From JABSSA01 sp039975755 (GTDB lineage: Bacteria > Pseudomonadota > Alphaproteobacteria > Rhodobacterales > Rhodobacteraceae): a DNA stretch of 64,000 nt. The position numbers and the translations under genes were made by a program. Of the stretch, positions 53,687 through 62,703 are shown piece after piece. The first letter of the stretch is position 1; each line of letters begins with the position of its first letter. The stretch lies in assembly GCA_039975755.1 (NCBI GenBank), contig JBDWGM010000043.1, positions 46,972 to 110,971 of the forward strand, in the 5' to 3' direction. The notes under the pieces were generated by a model. That model did no database searches and had not been told where the DNA came from. It worked only from the letters and a program-made list of their open reading frames with translations.

Positions 53687-54532
53687 ATGAAATTGCTTCG
53701 CTATGGCCAGCCGGGACAGGAAAAACCTGGGCTTCTTGATGCATCAGGCACCATACGTGATCTGTCTGGTCACATCTCGGATTTTTCCGGCCATGCACTG
53801 TCCGATGCTGGTTTGTCTGTGCTTGCTGATTTTGATCCAACCAGTCTTCCTATCGTGGCCAACGATGTGCGTTTAGGCCCCTGTGTGAGCGATGTTGGTA
53901 AGTTCATTTGCATTGGGTTGAACTATGCCGATCATGCCGCCGAATCCGGTCTGGAACTTCCAGAGGAACCAGTGGTCTTTTTTAAGGCGACGTCATCCAT
54001 CATGGGGCCAAACGACAATGTCGAAATCCCACGCGGATCAGTCAAAACAGATTGGGAAGTCGAACTGGGTGTGGTCATTGGCAAACACACCAAATACGTG
54101 ACCAAGGCGGAAGCGCTGGATCATGTTGCCGGCTACTGTGTCGTCAACGATCTCAGTGAACGGGATTTTCAGCTCCATCGCTCGGGCCAATGGGTCAAGG
54201 GAAAATCCGCCGACACATTCGGGCCCATCGGCCCTTGGCTTGTCACCCGAGACGAAGTGCCAGACCCCCAGAAGCTGCAAATGTATCTTGAGGTGAATGG
54301 TCATCGATACCAAAACGGTTCGACAACGACGATGCATTTTGACGTGGCCACGGTCATTTCACATCTGTCGCAATTCATGAGCCTTCATCCCGGCGATGTC
54401 ATATCAACCGGAACACCGCCCGGCGTGGGCATGGGGCAGTCGCCGGAAACCTATCTAAGGCCTGGCGACAAAATAGAGCTTGGTATCGAACGGCTGGGCG
54501 TTCAAAACCAGACCGTAGTTGCAAGCATATGA
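53687..54532 (+). CDS. 2,4-diketo-3-deoxy-L-fuconate hydrolase (FAH family)
   Basis: 281 aa. Cleaves 2,4-diketo-3-deoxy-L-fuconate to L-lactate and pyruvate. Fumarylacetoacetate-hydrolase fold: FICIGLNYADHAAE, VFFKATSSIMGPND, DWEVELGVVIG with the metal-binding Glu residues, VNDLSERDFQ with the metal Asp region, and STGTPPGVGMG near the C-terminus. The previous gene stops 15 bp upstream, and its own stop overlaps the dehydratase start (ATGA). Its presence marks the pathway as the hydrolase variant rather than the aldolase variant. Confidence 0.9.
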   Translation: MKLLRYGQPGQEKPGLLDASGTIRDLSGHISDFSGHALSDAGLSVLADFDPTSLPIVANDVRLGPCVSDVGKFICIGLNYADHAAESGLELPEEPVVFFKATSSIMGPNDNVEIPRGSVKTDWEVELGVVIGKHTKYVTKAEALDHVAGYCVVNDLSERDFQLHRSGQWVKGKSADTFGPIGPWLVTRDEVPDPQKLQMYLEVNGHRYQNGSTTTMHFDVATVISHLSQFMSLHPGDVISTGTPPGVGMGQSPETYLRPGDKIELGIERLGVQNQTVVASI

Positions 54533-55806
54533 CAAAGATCACCGGCCTTCGCACCTATGATCTAAGGTTCCCAACGTCCCAAGACCTAAGCGGTTCAGAT
54601 GCGATGAATCCAGACCCGGATTATTCCGCTGCCTATGTCATTCTAGAGACGGATACTGGCCTTGAGGGCCATGGGCTGACGTTCACGATTGGACGAGGCA
54701 ACGAAATCTGCATCGCTGCAATTGAGGCGTTGAAAGACTTTGTGGTCGGTTTGGATCTGGAATGGATTACTGAAGATATGGGACGCTTTTGGCGTCACGT
54801 CACCGGTGATAGCCAGTTGCGTTGGATAGGTCCGGACAAAGGGGCCATTCACATGGCCGCAGGGGCGGTTATCAACGCGGCATGGGATCTCTGGGCCAAG
54901 GATGCCGGAAAACCCGTCTGGCTGCTTGTTTCAGAAATGACCCCCGAAGAGATCGTCAGATTGATCGACTTTCGATATCTTATCGACGCGCTGAGCCCCG
55001 CCGAAGCTTTGGACATCCTGAAAACCGCCGAGCCGTTTAAGTCTGAACGCATTGAGACACTGCGCTCCGAAGGCTATCCTTGTTATACCACCTCGGCTGG
55101 GTGGCTGGGATATCCAGATGACAAATTGCGAAAACTCTGCCGCGAGGCGCGGGAGTCTGGCTTTACCCATACCAAATTCAAAGTAGGTCGAGACCTAGAC
55201 GACGATATTCGTCGCCTGACAATCGCACGCGAAGAACTGGGCGACGACATGACGATCATGATCGATGCCAATCAGGTGTGGGAGGTCAACGAAGCCATCG
55301 ATTGGGTTAAAAAGCTGGCCTTTGCCCGCCCGTTCTTTATCGAAGAACCGACCAGCCCAGACGATGTGTTGGGCCACAAAGCCATCCGTGACGGTGTATC
55401 CCCGATCAAAGTCGCCACAGGCGAGATGTGTCAGAACCGCATTTTGTTCAAACAGTTCATCACAGCGGGCGCCATCGATATCGTTCAGATCGATAGTTGC
55501 AGAATGGGCGGATTGAACGAGGTGCTCGCCGTCATGCTTATGGCGGCAAAGTACAATTTGCCAGTATGGCCGCATGCCGGCGGCGTGGGTCTTTGCGAAT
55601 ATGTGCAGCATATGTCCATGATCGATTACGTCGCGATCTGTGGTGAAAAAAACGACCGTCGGATTGAATATGTTGACCACTTGCACGAACATTTTGTCGA
55701 CCCGTGTCGCATTTCGGATGGCGCGTACAGAACACCGGATCAACCTGGATTTTCAGTCGAAATGAAGAAAAACAGCATCGCGACACATAACTTCATTTCG
55801 CGATGA
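54529..55806 (+). CDS. L-fuconate dehydratase (enolase superfamily)
   Basis: 425 aa. Removes water from L-fuconate to give 2-keto-3-deoxy-L-fuconate. Mandelate-racemase-type enolase: KFK at the end of the second strand of the barrel, metal ligands in MIDANQVW, FIEEPTSPDD and VATGEMCQN, and catalytic His in WPHAGGVGLCEYVQH. The N-terminal TYDLRFPTSQDLSGSDAMNPDPDY segment is characteristic of fuconate dehydratases. It is the last gene of the fucose unit; a long non-coding region follows. Confidence 0.93.
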   Translation: MTKITGLRTYDLRFPTSQDLSGSDAMNPDPDYSAAYVILETDTGLEGHGLTFTIGRGNEICIAAIEALKDFVVGLDLEWITEDMGRFWRHVTGDSQLRWIGPDKGAIHMAAGAVINAAWDLWAKDAGKPVWLLVSEMTPEEIVRLIDFRYLIDALSPAEALDILKTAEPFKSERIETLRSEGYPCYTTSAGWLGYPDDKLRKLCREARESGFTHTKFKVGRDLDDDIRRLTIAREELGDDMTIMIDANQVWEVNEAIDWVKKLAFARPFFIEEPTSPDDVLGHKAIRDGVSPIKVATGEMCQNRILFKQFITAGAIDIVQIDSCRMGGLNEVLAVMLMAAKYNLPVWPHAGGVGLCEYVQHMSMIDYVAICGEKNDRRIEYVDHLHEHFVDPCRISDGAYRTPDQPGFSVEMKKNSIATHNFISR

Positions 55807-55920
55807 TGTGCGGGTGACCTGGCAGCCATTGTCACAATACCCGCCTCAGATTATCACACATGCTGTCTGCTCTCACCTTCGCTTCATTTAGAGGCAGCCT
55901 CTAGGCGTGATAGGAGTCAA

Positions 55921-56154
55921 CGCACCCTCAGGGGCGTGGCCCGCGCAGCTGGTATCGCTGACATCGCGACTTTGGCGAAGTGGATCGTGAATGGATCGCC
56001 GGATGCACTGACATCAGTGCGCAGTGCCAAAGCGTCCGGCATCCAGAATGTTGTGTCGAGCAGATCAATGACCCACAGCGAAAAGGCTCAAGCTGAGTAC
56101 GAATCGGAGGTCACCAAAGTTTCGTCTAATCAAGGCTCGGAATCGAAAATGTAA
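55921..56154 (+). pseudogene. Possible relic of a LacI-family DNA-binding domain
   Basis: The frame reads TLRGVARAAGIADIATLAKW and then IVNGSPDALTSVRS. LacI helix-turn-helix domains typically read TLRDVARAAGVS-ATVSRVL-NGSP, so the match is good except for two one-residue insertions that would break the helices. No sensor domain follows, and the rest (to a stop at 56154) is low in recognisable structure. It is best read as a decayed or truncated regulator; a chance match is possible. Confidence 0.35.
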
Positions 56155-56842
56155 AAGCAAGAGAGCAGATGAAGACTATCAAAGGGCAGGTCGCTACCTC
56201 ATTTCGAGAAGCCAGATCAAAAACGGATGCCTTGTTTACCTGAAAATGTGTCGTCCTTACGGTGTGTGGACAGAGGATATTTTCGCGTGCACGTTGCGAC
56301 GAGTCCATCGGTCTTGCAAGGCATTGATATTTGGCGATATTTGCGTTGATTTTATAGCTTTTTCGACAGCGCGATAGTGTCGTTTCTTCGAAAAGAATTT
56401 TCCCGAAAGCGCGATCAATTTCTAGAACACTATAAAATATTGTTTGTACACGTTCATTTTTTCGATCATCAATGACGTTCTTCGATCAAGACGTTTGGGT
56501 GTCGCAAGGCAGTTTTTTCCCAGTGGATATTTTTTTCACCGAGTGACAACTCTACGTAGAAAAGTGCGAAAGAAGTAGATTTTTATTGTTTACTAATTGG
56601 AAACATTTGTAGGGTACCGCCGATGTATGTGCGTGTTGATCCGATGAACGTCCTGAACCCAATGGACTTTTGGGCTACCCCCACGATTCGCAAATTTCGC
56701 TGGCCGGATACCCCTCCAGAAAAGCCATCGTTGCTGCGCGATCCTTCGGGATTTTCGGACGATTCGATCATTTTCCCGCTGGAGTAGCATCTGTCAATCA
56801 AATTTGGGTGTTTTTACACAATGCGCCCTTTTTTTCGCGCAT

Positions 56843-56857
56843 TGGACACAAATTTGC
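56843..56857 (+). promoter_or_regulatory. Possible sigma-54 promoter of amt
   Basis: TGGACACAAATTTGC matches the -24/-12 consensus TGGCACG-N4-TTGC in spacing (GG and GC separated by 10 bases) and in most key bases. Transcription would start about 48 bp before the amt ATG. Nitrogen control through NtrC/RpoN is common for ammonium carriers, but the element has not been scored. Confidence 0.5.
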
Positions 56858-56916
56858 CTAAAAAAGCGGCAACACAAGAACAGTATCGTCGACCTATTGA
56901 GCTTAGAAAGTGTAAA

Positions 56917-58206
56917 ATGAAACAAAAATTAATTGGATTTGTGGTTTTAGCCGCCCTATTTGCTGGGCCTGCCGCTGCACAGCAGGCGTCGTCGGGCGTC
57001 TCATCGTATGTAATGAACACGTTGTTCATCGTTATCTGTGGTGTCCTTGTTATGTGGATGACTGCGGGCTTTGCGATGCTCGAAGCGGGCTTTGTTCGCG
57101 AAAAAAACGTGATCAACCAATGTGCTAAGAATATCGGAATTTTCGCCATCGCATCGACGGCATTCATTCTGACAGGGTACGGTATCATGTTCCCAAGCGG
57201 GAATTGGATCGTAGCAGGCTATTTCGGATTTGACGGTGCGATTCAGATTACGGATGTTGTTGAAAGCAACTCTGATTTCAGAGGCCGCGGTCATGCCGGA
57301 GCGGGCGATATCTTTTTCCAATCGATGTTCTGCGTTGCTGTTGCGTCGATTGTGTCTGGTACGGTTGCTGAACGGATTAAACTTGCGCCGTTCTTCATCT
57401 TTACTGCGATTTTGACATCGGTCATCTATCCTATCCAAGCGTCCTGGACGTGGGGCGGCGGGTTTTTGGCATCTGATCTTGGTTTCGTGGATCTCGCCGG
57501 AAGCTCTGTCGTTCACGTCGTCGGCGGTGTTGCCGCATTGACTGGCGCATTGTTTGTTGGTGCGCGTGGCGGACGGTTCGTGGATGGCAAGAAAGTTCCA
57601 TTTGTCGGATACTCAATGCCAGTGGCAACAATTGGCGCCTTGATCCTTTGGATGGGCTGGTACGGGTTTAACGCGGGTTCATACCTAAGTTTCTCCTCAG
57701 ATGCAGACGCAGCTAACGTGGCTCGCATTTTCCTGAACACCAACATGGCAGCGGCAGGCGGTGTCATTACCGCAGCGTTTGTGTCCTACTTCCGCGAGTA
57801 TCGCTTTGACCTTGGCTTTATGCTGAACGGCGCACTTGGCGGCTTGGTTGCGATTACCGCAGAACCATTGTTCCCATCACCGTTCGTGGCATTTGTAATC
57901 GGTATGATCGCAGGTGTGATCATCTTCTGGTCTGTTCAGCTTCTGGACTACCTCAAGATTGATGACGTCGTTGGCGCAATTCCGGTGCATTTGTTCTGCG
58001 GCATCTGGGGGACCCTTGCTGTTGCAATGACAAACCCTGATGCGACGTTCCTCGGACAGCTGTCCTCGGTCTTGATCATCATTACCTATGTTGGCCTCGC
58101 GACAAGTGTTGTCTGGTTTGCGCTGAAAGAAACAATGGGCATTCGTGTCACATCGCAAACCGAACAATCCGGCATCGACGAAAGCGACTATGTAATGAAC
58201 AACTGA
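56917..58206 (+). CDS. amt: Ammonium transporter (Amt family)
   Basis: 429 aa, trimeric inner-membrane channel for ammonium. A cleavable signal peptide (MKQKLIGFVVLAALFAG, cut after AAA) precedes about eleven helices. The conserved twin-His pore is present (SSVVHVVGG and IPVHLFCGIWG), and MLEAGFVREKNV marks the first periplasmic gate. The C-terminal cytoplasmic tail (ETMGIRVTSQTEQSGIDESDY) can interact with GlnK-type PII proteins. Start ATG 56917 replaces a frame start 96 bp upstream, which would destroy the signal peptide and lie over the promoter. No glnK gene is adjacent. Confidence 0.93.
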   Translation: MKQKLIGFVVLAALFAGPAAAQQASSGVSSYVMNTLFIVICGVLVMWMTAGFAMLEAGFVREKNVINQCAKNIGIFAIASTAFILTGYGIMFPSGNWIVAGYFGFDGAIQITDVVESNSDFRGRGHAGAGDIFFQSMFCVAVASIVSGTVAERIKLAPFFIFTAILTSVIYPIQASWTWGGGFLASDLGFVDLAGSSVVHVVGGVAALTGALFVGARGGRFVDGKKVPFVGYSMPVATIGALILWMGWYGFNAGSYLSFSSDADAANVARIFLNTNMAAAGGVITAAFVSYFREYRFDLGFMLNGALGGLVAITAEPLFPSPFVAFVIGMIAGVIIFWSVQLLDYLKIDDVVGAIPVHLFCGIWGTLAVAMTNPDATFLGQLSSVLIIITYVGLATSVVWFALKETMGIRVTSQTEQSGIDESDYVMNN

Positions 58207-58233
58207 TCGATCGATCATTGTTTCAAAATTTTG

Positions 58234-58264
58234 GCCAAGGCAAACCAAATGGGAATGCCTTGGC
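58234..58264 (+). terminator. Hairpin after amt
   Basis: GCCAAGGCA/TGCCTTGGC, a perfect 9-bp stem with a 13-nt loop, 28 bp after the amt stop. No U-run follows, so it may be a Rho-assisted or 3'-stabilising structure. Confidence 0.45.
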
Positions 58265-58353
58265 AGCGACGGCAGGCAGTCGTTTGCTAGATTAACTAAT
58301 AATTAGATCGTTGAGTTAACCAACTGCGACGTTTTTATTTTCGGAGTACAGCA

Positions 58354-59064
58354 ATGAAGATGCTGATCTATGGCCTTGTTATTTCGTTCGGTTTATTGGC
58401 GAACGATGCGCAAGCACAGGGCGAGCCGACATTGACGATTGACGGGAAAGAATATCCCGTTTCCGTATTGATGAATAATTGCCAAAATATTAGCGATCAA
58501 CCTGAGGCGCAGATCGCGTGCTTCAACGCAATTTCTCAGCTTTTGGAAGCGCAAAACGGGGTGCAGGAAAGCGGCGAAACGTCTGTACCTCAAGCCTTAG
58601 AAGCGTTGCAGAACGTGGCACAATTTGACAACGGCGAAACCGGACTGTCGATTACTGGGTCTAACTGCAATATCCAAATCGTCTATTACAACAACTACTT
58701 CCATATCAGCCGTCGCAATGTGTCGACGATCGACGTGTTTAGCGCAGAGTTTGATGTGTCGAAGCTGCAGTTCGACCAAGTCGTCCAAGACCAAGGCGGG
58801 CAGTTGCCGTTTTCACAGGGTGTTCTCGACGACGGAGAGATTGCGGCGATGCATGGTGGTGCAGCATTGGAATCAACTGAGTATAATTTTGACTCTAAAT
58901 CCGCTCGGACATCGATTGGTGACTATGCGATTGAAGTAATCGATCAACTGGACGTCAGGGAAGATCAAAAGTTCCAATTTGTTTTGGTTCACCCTGAAAA
59001 AAGCGATTCCAGCGCAGATATCTGGAGCGCGTTTGAAGAGTTCTCTACTGTATGCCGTCAGTAA
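58354..59064 (+). CDS. Exported hypothetical protein, 236 aa
   Basis: Not recognised. Signal peptide MKMLIYGLVISFGLLANDAQA with predicted cleavage after AQA, so the mature part is periplasmic or secreted. Mature region: acidic, with MNNCQNISDQPEAQIACFN near residue 40 (two cysteines that could form a disulfide), a beta-rich middle (TGSNCNIQIVYYNNYFHIS) and a further Cys at the end. The start follows CGGAG. It lies between amt and a GlxA-type regulator and shows no operon link. Confidence 0.65.
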   Translation: MKMLIYGLVISFGLLANDAQAQGEPTLTIDGKEYPVSVLMNNCQNISDQPEAQIACFNAISQLLEAQNGVQESGETSVPQALEALQNVAQFDNGETGLSITGSNCNIQIVYYNNYFHISRRNVSTIDVFSAEFDVSKLQFDQVVQDQGGQLPFSQGVLDDGEIAAMHGGAALESTEYNFDSKSARTSIGDYAIEVIDQLDVREDQKFQFVLVHPEKSDSSADIWSAFEEFSTVCRQ

Positions 59065-59186
59065 GCACCTTTTCGAACCTGGAACATGGTTAACTCGACC
59101 TTTTTTCCAAGGCTCGTTGTCGGCGGCATCAGTAGGGCCGTGAAGAACTTAAGCTCGATACTCTAATTCGACTTGATGGTCAGTTG

Positions 59187-60170
59187 TTAAACAGCTGAGG
59201 CGTGCGCGCTTTCTCCGAATACAGACAGATATTCACCGACATTCACGCCAAACCGCCTTTGGAACGCACGTCGCATTCGCTGCAAATCCCCGAACCCAGA
59301 TCTGGACGCGACGGTCTGCAGCGGGATGTTCTCATTCAGCAGTCCACGAGCATGATCGACGCGGATTTTTTCGACAAACTGCGCAGGCGACAATGCCAAG
59401 TGTTTTTGGAATCGACGACTTAATGTGCGTTGATTCATACCTGCCGTTTTTGCCAGGGCCTCAAGAGACCAGTTGTGATCCGGTCTGGCCACAATGTTTT
59501 CGATCAGTTGTGTCAGGTTATCGTCTTGGGTGAATTGCCCAGCGAGGTGCATAGCGTACTGACTTTGACCGCCCGTGCGCCGCAGTTGGACCACCATCTC
59601 TCGGGCGACCTCAAGGGCCACAGCATTTCCGCAATCTTTGCGAATGATCGCCAATGCCAGATCGACACCTGTTGTGACACCTGCCGACGTAAAGATGCGA
59701 CCGGATTCGGTGCTGATGCGGTCAAGGTCCCAAAGGACGTTTGTATAATTCTGGATGTGGACATCGCGCCGCCAGTGGGTTGTGGCGGGTTTCCCGTCAA
59801 GCACGCCCGCCGCCGCCAGAATAAGAGCGCCCGAGCAGATTGAAATCAGACGACCATCACCAGATGCGGCTGCTTTCTGAGAGACGATATCAAGCAGTTC
59901 CGAATGCTTTAGATACGCGTCAACGCCCCCGCCGGGGATGAGCAAGTCATCTGACGTAGATTGTGCCGACACTTGACCATCGACCCCCAGGACCAACCCA
60001 CATGATGCGCGGATTGATTGCCCGTCCAAGCTGACATAACGATGTTTATACATCTGCTGATCTTTGTATCGCGCTGTGTCAAACGCTTGAACAGGGCCTG
60101 CAGCATCCAGCAGGTTGACCCCTTCAAAGAGAAAGACATCCAAAACGCGTGGTTTAGGGGGCTTGTCCAT
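59187..60170 (-). CDS. GlxA-type AraC-family regulator with DJ-1/PfpI domain
   Basis: 327 aa. Residues about 10-190 form a DJ-1/PfpI-like domain with VFLFEGVNLLDAAGP, LIPGGGVDAYL and the nucleophile-type Cys in SICSGALILAAAG. The C-terminal 110 residues are an AraC/XylS double helix-turn-helix (WSLEALAKTAGMNQRTLSRRF, SGFGDLQRMRRAFQRRFG). Proteins of this layout regulate amine, betaine, carnitine or arginine use in other bacteria. I chose ATG 60170 (AAGAGG before it). It is divergent from tupB, but nothing ties it to tungstate. Confidence 0.87.
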   Translation of the reverse strand: MDKPPKPRVLDVFLFEGVNLLDAAGPVQAFDTARYKDQQMYKHRYVSLDGQSIRASCGLVLGVDGQVSAQSTSDDLLIPGGGVDAYLKHSELLDIVSQKAAASGDGRLISICSGALILAAAGVLDGKPATTHWRRDVHIQNYTNVLWDLDRISTESGRIFTSAGVTTGVDLALAIIRKDCGNAVALEVAREMVVQLRRTGGQSQYAMHLAGQFTQDDNLTQLIENIVARPDHNWSLEALAKTAGMNQRTLSRRFQKHLALSPAQFVEKIRVDHARGLLNENIPLQTVASRSGFGDLQRMRRAFQRRFGVNVGEYLSVFGESAHASAV

Positions 60171-60476
60171 TATTGACGCCTCTTTTGATTTATGGACATC
60201 ATCTCTGTCTCCTGTTGGTCGACGGGTCAATAGGGTTTGATGGCCCAGCCCGGGGATATCCGCCCTTTGATGCGTTGTCCTATTCTGACCGCTTCAGAAG
60301 TTTCTATTTGAAGATGTAAATCATTCGAATTGATGGTCGATTTGTCCCCCCTTATCGAGATTGAATTAAAAGATGCGGACAGCATGACGAAATTGAGAAG
60401 TTATGTCGTTTTGTATGCTGCAATCCCAGTGATCGACCCTTAGGCTGCTAAAACGAGGGGGAGGAAAAAAGCACGT
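60171..60476. other. 306-bp divergent promoter region
   Basis: Between the GlxA-type regulator (minus) and tupBCA (plus). GGGGGAGG lies before the tupB ATG. No clear palindrome or riboswitch-like fold, including a Moco/Tuco-type structure, was recognised by eye. Confidence 0.4.
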
Positions 60477-61181
60477 ATGACCGATCTTTGGGATGGTTTG
60501 TCCCGGGCTTTCTGGCTTGTCGTAACGTTGGACGCGGAACTGGTCGAAATCGCGCTGCGTTCTCTGCAGGTGACGATCACTGCATTGGTTATTGCGTCTT
60601 TGATCGCCTTACCGCTGGCCGCTGTTCTTGCTGTGCGCCGGTTTCGAATGCGCCGCGCGGTTATTGCTGTGTTGAACGCGCTTATGGGTTTGCCACCAGT
60701 TGTGGTTGGATTGATCGTTTACATTCTGTTGTCGCGTTCGGGTCCTTTCGGAGTTTTTGGATTGCTGTTCACACCGACGGCAATGATCATCGCCCAAGTC
60801 ATCATTATCGTTCCGCTTATCGCATCGATTGCGCATCAATCGTTGCGCGACCTTTGGACTGAATACCACGATCTGCTGATATCCATGAACGTGACACAGA
60901 CACAGAAGGTGAAAACGCTTTTGTGGGATGCGCGGCGCGCTCTTTTGACCGCGTCACTTGCCGGGTTTGGGCGCGCGATTGGCGAAGTGGGCGCGATCAT
61001 GATTGTCGGGGGAAACATCGATCATGCAACGCGGGTCTTAACAACGGCCATCGCTTTGGAAACCGGCAAGGGCGAATTTGCCTTGGCGCTTGGGCTTGGT
61101 TTTGTTCTGATTGCTCTGACCATCGCGATAAACAACGCTACACATTGGTTGGGGCAAACCGAGAGGGAGGGGCGGTGGTGA
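60477..61181 (+). CDS. tupB: Tungstate ABC transporter permease TupB
   Basis: 234 aa inner-membrane permease with about five to six helices. GLPPVVVGLIVYILLSRSG and IIIVPLIASIAHQSLRDLW match TupB/ModB-type permeases. The ATPase contact loop is followed by GRAIGEVGAIMIVGGNIDH, the most conserved stretch of TupB. Start ATG 60477 follows GGGGGAGG. It overlaps tupC as GTGA. Confidence 0.9.
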   Translation: MTDLWDGLSRAFWLVVTLDAELVEIALRSLQVTITALVIASLIALPLAAVLAVRRFRMRRAVIAVLNALMGLPPVVVGLIVYILLSRSGPFGVFGLLFTPTAMIIAQVIIIVPLIASIAHQSLRDLWTEYHDLLISMNVTQTQKVKTLLWDARRALLTASLAGFGRAIGEVGAIMIVGGNIDHATRVLTTAIALETGKGEFALALGLGFVLIALTIAINNATHWLGQTEREGRW

Positions 61182-61891
61182 CGCAGCTCTTTCCATTGAA
61201 AGTCACAGGGGCGGAATCGCGTCGTCGTGGAAAGCTCTTGGTTGGGCCGATCGATCTGGAGCTTGGCCCGACAGGAACAACAATTGTTATTGGCCCAAAC
61301 GGATCAGGTAAAACCACGTTGCTTAGCTTGCTGCACGGCACCAGTCGTCTGAATGCAGGACAGGTCACGTGGGCCTGTTCGACAGAGGACGCACGGCGAC
61401 ATCAGTCTTTTGTATTTCAACGGCCTGTCATGTTGCGCCGGTCCGTGGTCGATAACATTGCTTATCCATTGAGCCTGCGAGGTCATGACACCAAAACGGC
61501 CCGCGCGCAGGCGACTGAATGGGCCATTCGCGTCGGCCTTGGCGATATGCTAACGCGTCCTGCGACTGTTTTGTCAGGTGGCGAACAGCAAAAGCTGGCT
61601 TTGGCGCGGGCTTTGATATCAGAACCTAAATTGGTTTTTCTGGACGAACCGTGCGCAGCTTTGGATGGGCGCGCGATGCGTGAGATTGAAACGATTTTGA
61701 CAGAAGTCAAAGCCGCCGGCACACGCATCATTTTATCGACCCACGACCTTGGGCAAGCGCGCAGATTGGCGGACGAGGTTTTGTTCCTGAAGGGCGGATT
61801 GATCCATGAACATGGATTGGCGTCGGCGTTCTTTGAACAACCACACACACCCGAAGCGCAAGCATTCTTGAAAGGGGATATTGTCGAATGA
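61178..61891 (+). CDS. tupC: Tungstate ABC transporter ATPase TupC
   Basis: 237 aa ATPase. Walker A GPNGSGKTTLL, signature LSGGEQQKLALARA, Walker B LVFLDEPCAALD and switch His in STHDLGQAR. It lacks the long C-terminal domain of MalK proteins, as expected for TupC. The start is GTG 61178, which overlaps the tupB stop (GTGA) and follows GAGAGGGAGGGG; the adjacent GTG one codon earlier is nearly equal. A longer open frame upstream runs inside tupB in another phase and is not real. Confidence 0.9.
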   Translation: MTQLFPLKVTGAESRRRGKLLVGPIDLELGPTGTTIVIGPNGSGKTTLLSLLHGTSRLNAGQVTWACSTEDARRHQSFVFQRPVMLRRSVVDNIAYPLSLRGHDTKTARAQATEWAIRVGLGDMLTRPATVLSGGEQQKLALARALISEPKLVFLDEPCAALDGRAMREIETILTEVKAAGTRIILSTHDLGQARRLADEVLFLKGGLIHEHGLASAFFEQPHTPEAQAFLKGDIVE

Positions 61892-62700
61892 AGAGTTTAG
61901 TAGCCCTATCGATGGCCTTTGTTGTTCTGGGACAAGCTGTGTTTGCCGATGTTATGAAGCTGGCCGTTACGACCAGTTTTCACAATTCGGGATTGGCCGA
62001 AATCCTGTTGCCTGAGATAAAAAAGGATCTTGAATTGGATGTGCAGTTGCTCGTGGTTGGAACAGGGCAGGCTTTGAAACTTGGGCGGTCTGGGGATGTG
62101 GATGCAATCTTGGTTCATTCTCGTAAAGCCGAGGAAGACTTTGTGGCGGGCGGGTCCGGCACATCTCGGCGCGAGATAATGTATAATGACTTTGTGATTG
62201 TGGGTCCTCGTGCGGACGCGGCTAACATTGGATCTGCGTCAGACGCGAAGGAGGCATTGCAACGGATTGCAAACACCAAAGCAAGATTTGTCAGCCGGGG
62301 TGACGACAGTGGCACTCACAAAAAAGAACAAAGCCTTTGGTCATCTGCTGGATTGAATACAAATAACTTTGACAGTTGGTACAACGCGGTTGGCGCTGGA
62401 ATGGGCGCGGCTTTGAACACTGCGTCCGGATTGAATGCTTACATTCTGTCAGATCGCGCAAGCTGGTTAAACTTTGGAAATAAGGGCGATTTGGCGCTGC
62501 TATTCTCCGGTGATCCGGTGCTGTTTAATCAATACGCATATTTGCCCGTTGACCCCCAAAAGCATCCGCATGTTCAACATGATTTGGCTTTAAAGCTGGA
62601 AAAATGGCTGACGTCTGACCGGGCGGCCAAGTTGATCAACGGCTATGAAATCGACGGCGAAACTCTGTTTACGTTCAACGCCAAACCGTCCAGCCAATAG
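61888..62700 (+). CDS. tupA: Tungstate-binding periplasmic protein TupA
   Basis: 270 aa receptor that binds tungstate (or molybdate). Signal peptide MKSLVALSMAFVVLGQAVFA. LAVTTSFHNSGLAEILLP contains the TTS-type oxyanion-binding loop. GTGQALKLGRSGDVDAILVHSR and MYNDFVIVGP are diagnostic of TupA. GDDSGTHKKE supplies further anion contacts. It overlaps tupC by ATGA and is last in the operon. Tungstate enzymes such as W-dependent formate dehydrogenase would be the beneficiaries; none is in the window. Confidence 0.93.
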   Translation: MKSLVALSMAFVVLGQAVFADVMKLAVTTSFHNSGLAEILLPEIKKDLELDVQLLVVGTGQALKLGRSGDVDAILVHSRKAEEDFVAGGSGTSRREIMYNDFVIVGPRADAANIGSASDAKEALQRIANTKARFVSRGDDSGTHKKEQSLWSSAGLNTNNFDSWYNAVGAGMGAALNTASGLNAYILSDRASWLNFGNKGDLALLFSGDPVLFNQYAYLPVDPQKHPHVQHDLALKLEKWLTSDRAAKLINGYEIDGETLFTFNAKPSSQ

Positions 62701-62703
62701 CGT

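Larger units (their letters stand above)
55807..56916. other. 1.1-kb non-coding region before amt
   Basis: Apart from the LacI-like relic at 55921-56154 and the promoter element at 56843-56857, no gene is supported. The segment 56300-56600 is A/T-rich and looks like upstream control or untranslated DNA. Short frames on both strands have no recognisable content. Confidence 0.5.

Noticed and set aside
55936..56154. A functional 72-residue gene
   Set aside because: The only resemblance is a broken LacI helix-turn-helix; no ribosome site and no sensor domain. Reported as a relic instead.
60923..61177. Upstream extension of the tupC frame into tupB
   Set aside because: It lies in another phase of tupB; the GTG at 61178 with a strong ribosome site and GTGA overlap is the natural start.
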